64,000 nt of DNA from Xanthomonas cissicola (GTDB taxonomy: Bacteria; Pseudomonadota; Gammaproteobacteria; Xanthomonadales; Xanthomonadaceae): NCBI RefSeq assembly GCF_008801575.1, contig NZ_VZPL01000005.1, positions 62,001 to 126,000 of the forward strand. The letters are read 5' to 3'. The translations under genes were made by a program, and so were the position numbers. Below are positions 61,156-64,000 of this stretch, piece after piece; positions within the stretch are counted from its first letter, which is position 1, and each line of letters begins with the position of its first letter. The notes under the pieces were generated by a model. That model searched no databases. It was not told the DNA's origin and worked only from the letters and a program-made list of their open reading frames with translations.

Positions 61156-61253
61156 GGGAAATGGGGAGTCGGGAATGGGGAATCGTAAGAGCACCGTTTC
61201 CGATACCTGCTGAGGCGCTTTTGCGATTCCCGATTCCCTTTTCCCGATTTCCG
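61156..61253. repeat. Dispersed inverted-repeat element, copy 2
   Basis: GGGAAATGGGGAGTCGGGAA (left, from 61156) pairs with CGATTCCCGATTCCC (right, 61224 onward). The loop shares TAAGAGC...GCTGAGGC with copy 1 at 54636-54724. It lies between nusB and thiL. Confidence 0.75.
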
Positions 61254-61258
61254 TCGCC

Positions 61259-62233
61259 ATGCCCGAATTCGATCTAATTGCCCGTCTGGGTGCGCGCATT
61301 GCAGCGCGTGCCGATGTGCCGTTGGGCATTGGCGACGATGCAGCATTGCTGCAGCCGCCGGCCGGCGAGCAGTTGGCGATCACCGCCGATACGCTCAATG
61401 CCGGCGTGCATTTTCCGCATGAGACGCGCGCTGACGATCTGGGCTGGAAGACGCTGGCTGTCAATCTCTCCGATCTGGCGGCGATGGGCGCGCAACCGCG
61501 TTGGTGCACCTTGTCGTTGTCGTTGCCGCACGACGATGCGGCATGGGTGGATGGGTTTGCTGATGGCTTCTTCGCGCTGGCTGATGCACACGACATCGTG
61601 CTGGTCGGTGGCGACACCACGCGCGGGCCGTTGTCGTGCGCGGTGACTGCGATCGGCAGCCTGCCGCCTGGCGCAGCATTGCGGCGCGATGGTGCGCGCG
61701 TTGGCGATGACGTGTGGGTAACCGGTGCGCCGGGTGAAGCCGCCGCCGCGTTGGCGTTGTGGCAGGCCGGCCAGCTGGATGTGACCTGCGCGGCTGCCGA
61801 CCCGTTGCACGAGCGCTGGCGCGGCCGCCTGCTGCGTCCGCAGCCCCGTGTGCAGGCGGGGCTGCGCCTGCGCGGGCTTGCGCATGCCTGCGTGGACATT
61901 TCCGACGGTCTGCTGGCCGATCTGGGACATCTATGCGAACGCAGCGGCGTGGGGGCGCGCCTGTTGCTTGCGGCCTTACCGGCGCTGCCGCGCAGTGCCG
62001 GAATCGACGTGGTGCAATGCCTTGGCTGGCAACTCGGCGGTGGCGACGATTACGAGTTGTGTTTCACCGCCGCGCCGCAGCATCGCGATGCCGTGGCGCA
62101 GGCAATGGAATTTGCACAGGTGGCTGCAACCCGCATCGGCCAGATTGTCGCCGCGCCCGGTGTGGTGGTGCACGACGCCGAAGGCAACCCCTGGCACCCA
62201 CCGCAGCGCGGGTACCAGCATTTCGTCGGTTGA
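61259..62233 (+). CDS. thiL: Thiamine-monophosphate kinase ThiL
   Basis: This 324-residue kinase has GIGDDAALL, VGGDTTRGPLS, DISDGLLADLGHLCE and GGGDDYELCF, the ThiL/PurM pattern. It makes thiamine pyrophosphate from the monophosphate. ATG 61259 is directly after the dispersed repeat. nusB is the usual neighbour. Confidence 0.94.
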   Translation: MPEFDLIARLGARIAARADVPLGIGDDAALLQPPAGEQLAITADTLNAGVHFPHETRADDLGWKTLAVNLSDLAAMGAQPRWCTLSLSLPHDDAAWVDGFADGFFALADAHDIVLVGGDTTRGPLSCAVTAIGSLPPGAALRRDGARVGDDVWVTGAPGEAAAALALWQAGQLDVTCAAADPLHERWRGRLLRPQPRVQAGLRLRGLAHACVDISDGLLADLGHLCERSGVGARLLLAALPALPRSAGIDVVQCLGWQLGGGDDYELCFTAAPQHRDAVAQAMEFAQVAATRIGQIVAAPGVVVHDAEGNPWHPPQRGYQHFVG

Positions 62234-62402
62234 GGCGTGGGGTTGGAGCGTGCAGCGGATGTGGGCGGTGTCGGTGCACTGCGCTGAGACGATGCTGCTG
62301 CGCTGATCGCTGAGCGCTGATCGCTGGGTGCGTATGGGCGCGGCGGTGGCGCCTTCTGTGAAGTTGGGTGGAGCGCATTGGGAACGACGGGTGCTGCCAG
62401 CG

Positions 62403-62447
62403 CCCTCATCCGCCCTTCGGGCACCTTCTCCCGCAAGCGGGCGAAGG
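62403..62447. repeat. REP-like hairpin sequence
   Basis: CCCTCATCCGCCCTTCGGGC is followed by CTTCTCCCGCAAGCGGG; each folds (GCCC/GGGC and CCCGC/GCGGG). This sentence-like block is one I associate with dispersed repeats in Xanthomonas genomes, from memory, without a second copy in the window. Confidence 0.4.
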
Positions 62448-62535
62448 TCGCAAGCCGGTCTGCCTGACCGCTCCTGAGCCGGCGGACCCGCACACGCACT
62501 TTAACCGATCCCGCATCCCGGCCCTTGAGCCATAC

Positions 62536-62551
62536 CGTACCGTCTGGTACG
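62536..62551. promoter_or_regulatory. Palindrome CGTACCgtctGGTACG, possible TetR-type operator
   Basis: CGTACC and GGTACG are perfect inverted repeats around four bases, 85 bp before the hydrolase gene. Arms of this size and spacing are common for TetR-family repressors. No regulator gene is in view. Confidence 0.4.
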
Positions 62552-62636
62552 TTCGCCACGTTCTCCCCCCCAACCACGGATGTATCGCAGTTGCCGCTGG
62601 GCCATCCCGGCCCGGCTTTGCGTGGGAGACAGCAGC

Positions 62637-64000
62637 ATGAGCAAGCGTTGGATCGGGAGCATCGCCGTACTGGCGTTGCTGTTGGCATCGGCATCGGCGT
62701 CGGCCGTGGCGGGCGCCTTCAGCAAGACCTATGAACGCATTCCAGGCTGGGACGGCGCCCAAATGGGCGCATTGGTGCTGGTGCCGCAAGGGCAGGGCGC
62801 CGGGCCGTTTCCGCTGATCGTGATGCCGGCCAGCTGGTCGCTGCCCAATCTGGAATATCTGGGGCGCGCCACCCAACTGGCCAGCGACGGCTACGTGGTG
62901 GTCAGCTATACCTCGCGTGGATTCTGGGATTCGGCTGGGCAGATCGATATCGCCGGGCCGGACACGGTGGAAGACGTCAGTGCGGTGATCGACTGGGCAT
63001 TGGCGCATACACCGGCCAATCCCAATGCGATCGGCGCGTCGGGCATCTCGTACGGCGCAGGCATCAGCCTGCTGGCGGCCGAGCGCGACCCGCGTATCAA
63101 GGCGGTGGCCGCGCTCAGCGGTTGGGCCGATCTGGAAGCCTCGCTGTATTCCAATCGCACGGTGAGCCAGCAGGGCGTGGGACTGCTGGTGAGTGCGGGC
63201 GCACTGACCGGCCGGGCCGGCCCGGATCTGGCGCAGATTGGCGCACGCGTGGCGCAAGGCGATTACGACGGCGCGGTGCAGGGCTTCCTGCCGCAGGCCG
63301 CCTCGCGCAGCCCCTCGACCGATGTGGCAGCGCTCAATGCGCGTGGTGCCGCGGTCCTGTTGGGTAACGCCTTCAACGACGGATTGTTTCCGCCCAATCA
63401 GACCACTGCGTTCTTCAACCAGTTGCGTGGCCCCAAACAACTGCTGCTCAGCCAGGGCGATCACGCCACCGCAGAGCTGCCCGGCGCATTGGGTTTACCG
63501 AATGAGATCTATACCGCGACCACGCGCTGGTTCGATCGCCATCTCAAGCAGCTTCGCAACGGCGTGGATGCAGAAGCGCCAGTGCGGCTATCGCCACGTG
63601 CGGGCCAATGGCTGGACTATCCGGACTGGGCATCGGTCCAACAGGCCACGACACAGCTTGGTCTGTCCGCACCAGCAGGGTTGCTGAGCCCCACTGGTGG
63701 ATTGACCGGAGGGACGGCGAGCGGTTGGCAATGGCGCATCGCCACCGACGTGCCGACCGTGGCCGATTCCGGGGTGGTGCTGGTCAGCGGTTTGCTGCAA
63801 GGCATCGGCCTGCCGGTGAGCACCTCCATTCCGCTGGTCAACCGCGCCGCCGCCGCAGTGTGGGTCGGCTCGCCATCGAACGGCACCCGGCGCCTGGCCG
63901 GTCGCCCGTCGCTACGCGTCACAGTGGTGCCCAGTCAGTCCAACGTCAGCCTTTTCGCGTATCTCTACTGCATGGATGCGCTGGGCGTGGCGAAACTGAT
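62637..64000 (+). CDS. CocE/NonD-type alpha/beta hydrolase, partial at window end
   Basis: At least 454 residues are in frame, with no stop before the end. A signal peptide (MSKRWIGSIAVLALLLASAS) leads into an alpha/beta hydrolase fold, with nucleophile elbow GASGISYG, Asp in NAFNDGLFPP and His in SQGDHATAEL. The later part looks like the jelly-roll domain of the S15/CocE group. It is an exported esterase or peptidase; the substrate is unknown. Confidence 0.82.
   Translation, partial: MSKRWIGSIAVLALLLASASASAVAGAFSKTYERIPGWDGAQMGALVLVPQGQGAGPFPLIVMPASWSLPNLEYLGRATQLASDGYVVVSYTSRGFWDSAGQIDIAGPDTVEDVSAVIDWALAHTPANPNAIGASGISYGAGISLLAAERDPRIKAVAALSGWADLEASLYSNRTVSQQGVGLLVSAGALTGRAGPDLAQIGARVAQGDYDGAVQGFLPQAASRSPSTDVAALNARGAAVLLGNAFNDGLFPPNQTTAFFNQLRGPKQLLLSQGDHATAELPGALGLPNEIYTATTRWFDRHLKQLRNGVDAEAPVRLSPRAGQWLDYPDWASVQQATTQLGLSAPAGLLSPTGGLTGGTASGWQWRIATDVPTVADSGVVLVSGLLQGIGLPVSTSIPLVNRAAAAVWVGSPSNGTRRLAGRPSLRVTVVPSQSNVSLFAYLYCMDALGVAKL

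Larger units (their letters stand above)
62234..62636. other. Intergenic region of about 400 bp before the hydrolase gene
   Basis: It holds a 13-bp direct repeat (GCGCTGATCGCTG at 62300-62312 and 62314-62326), a hairpin-rich repeat-like block at 62403-62447 and a palindrome at 62536-62551. I see no gene. Confidence 0.55.

Overview
The window looks like a chromosomal segment of a plant-associated Xanthomonas (Lysobacteraceae/Xanthomonadaceae). The DNA is GC-rich throughout. The gene families fit that genus: a second type II secretion cluster of the Xcs type, two TonB-dependent receptors in an N-acetylglucosamine (GlcNAc) utilisation locus of the nagQ-nagP-nagR-nagB-II-nagA type, an Ax21-like outer membrane protein, tandem DsbA lipoproteins, a MocR/PhzF/EamA module and a RibBX-type riboflavin operon. 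The species cannot be fixed from the sequence. Presence of the Xcs-type cluster argues against X. oryzae, based on remembered comparative genomics.

Layout. (1) 1-4273: distal end of a T2SS operon (end of gspH, then I, J, K, L, M, N), all overlapping or touching. No secretin gene follows N, which fits the xcs order (xcsC-N) rather than xps, where xpsD follows N. (2) 4993-23611: a carbohydrate utilisation locus. It holds a TonB-dependent receptor, a translationally coupled GH2 / GH89 / 40-codon ORF / NagX (HGSNAT-like) chain, the GntR regulator NagQ, the transporter NagP, the LacI regulator NagR, NagB-II, NagA, and a second TonB-dependent receptor whose signal peptide is split by a frameshift. 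(3) 23792-30468, minus strand: cca, then choline-to-betaine genes (betA, betB, betT). (4) 30750-33989, minus strand: an EEP-family phosphatase/nuclease, two DsbA-like lipoproteins and a diheme cytochrome c4. (5) 34133-42246: engB, a metallo-beta-lactamase-fold protein and an AraC regulator, gshA (probable TTG start), a two-component system, and a frameshifted glycosyltransferase. (6) 42497-46468: a poly-proline lipoprotein, then a glutathione-dependent formaldehyde detoxification operon (frmR, frmA, gfa, fghA) with a clear operator. (7) 47008-52459: MocR regulator divergent from PhzF/EamA genes, a small unknown protein, and ettA. (8) 52684-64000: an RcnB-like protein, glyA, nrdR-GNAT-ribD, an Ax21-like protein, the FMN riboswitch with a 28-codon leader ORF, ribE, ribBX, ribH, nusB, thiL, and a hydrolase cut by the window end.

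How it works together. In the GlcNAc locus the receptors would import glycans across the outer membrane, the exported glycosidases would trim them, NagP would take up GlcNAc, and NagA plus NagB-II would feed it into glycolysis. NagQ and NagR are the likely repressors. The kinase step is not encoded here. The pairing of a GH89 alpha-N-acetylglucosaminidase with an HGSNAT-like acetyltransferase and a GH2 enzyme is the most interesting system in the window. It suggests stepwise removal of alpha-linked GlcN/GlcNAc from a galactosylated glycan, possibly a plant sphingolipid headgroup. All functions are inferred from sequence recognition without database searches.
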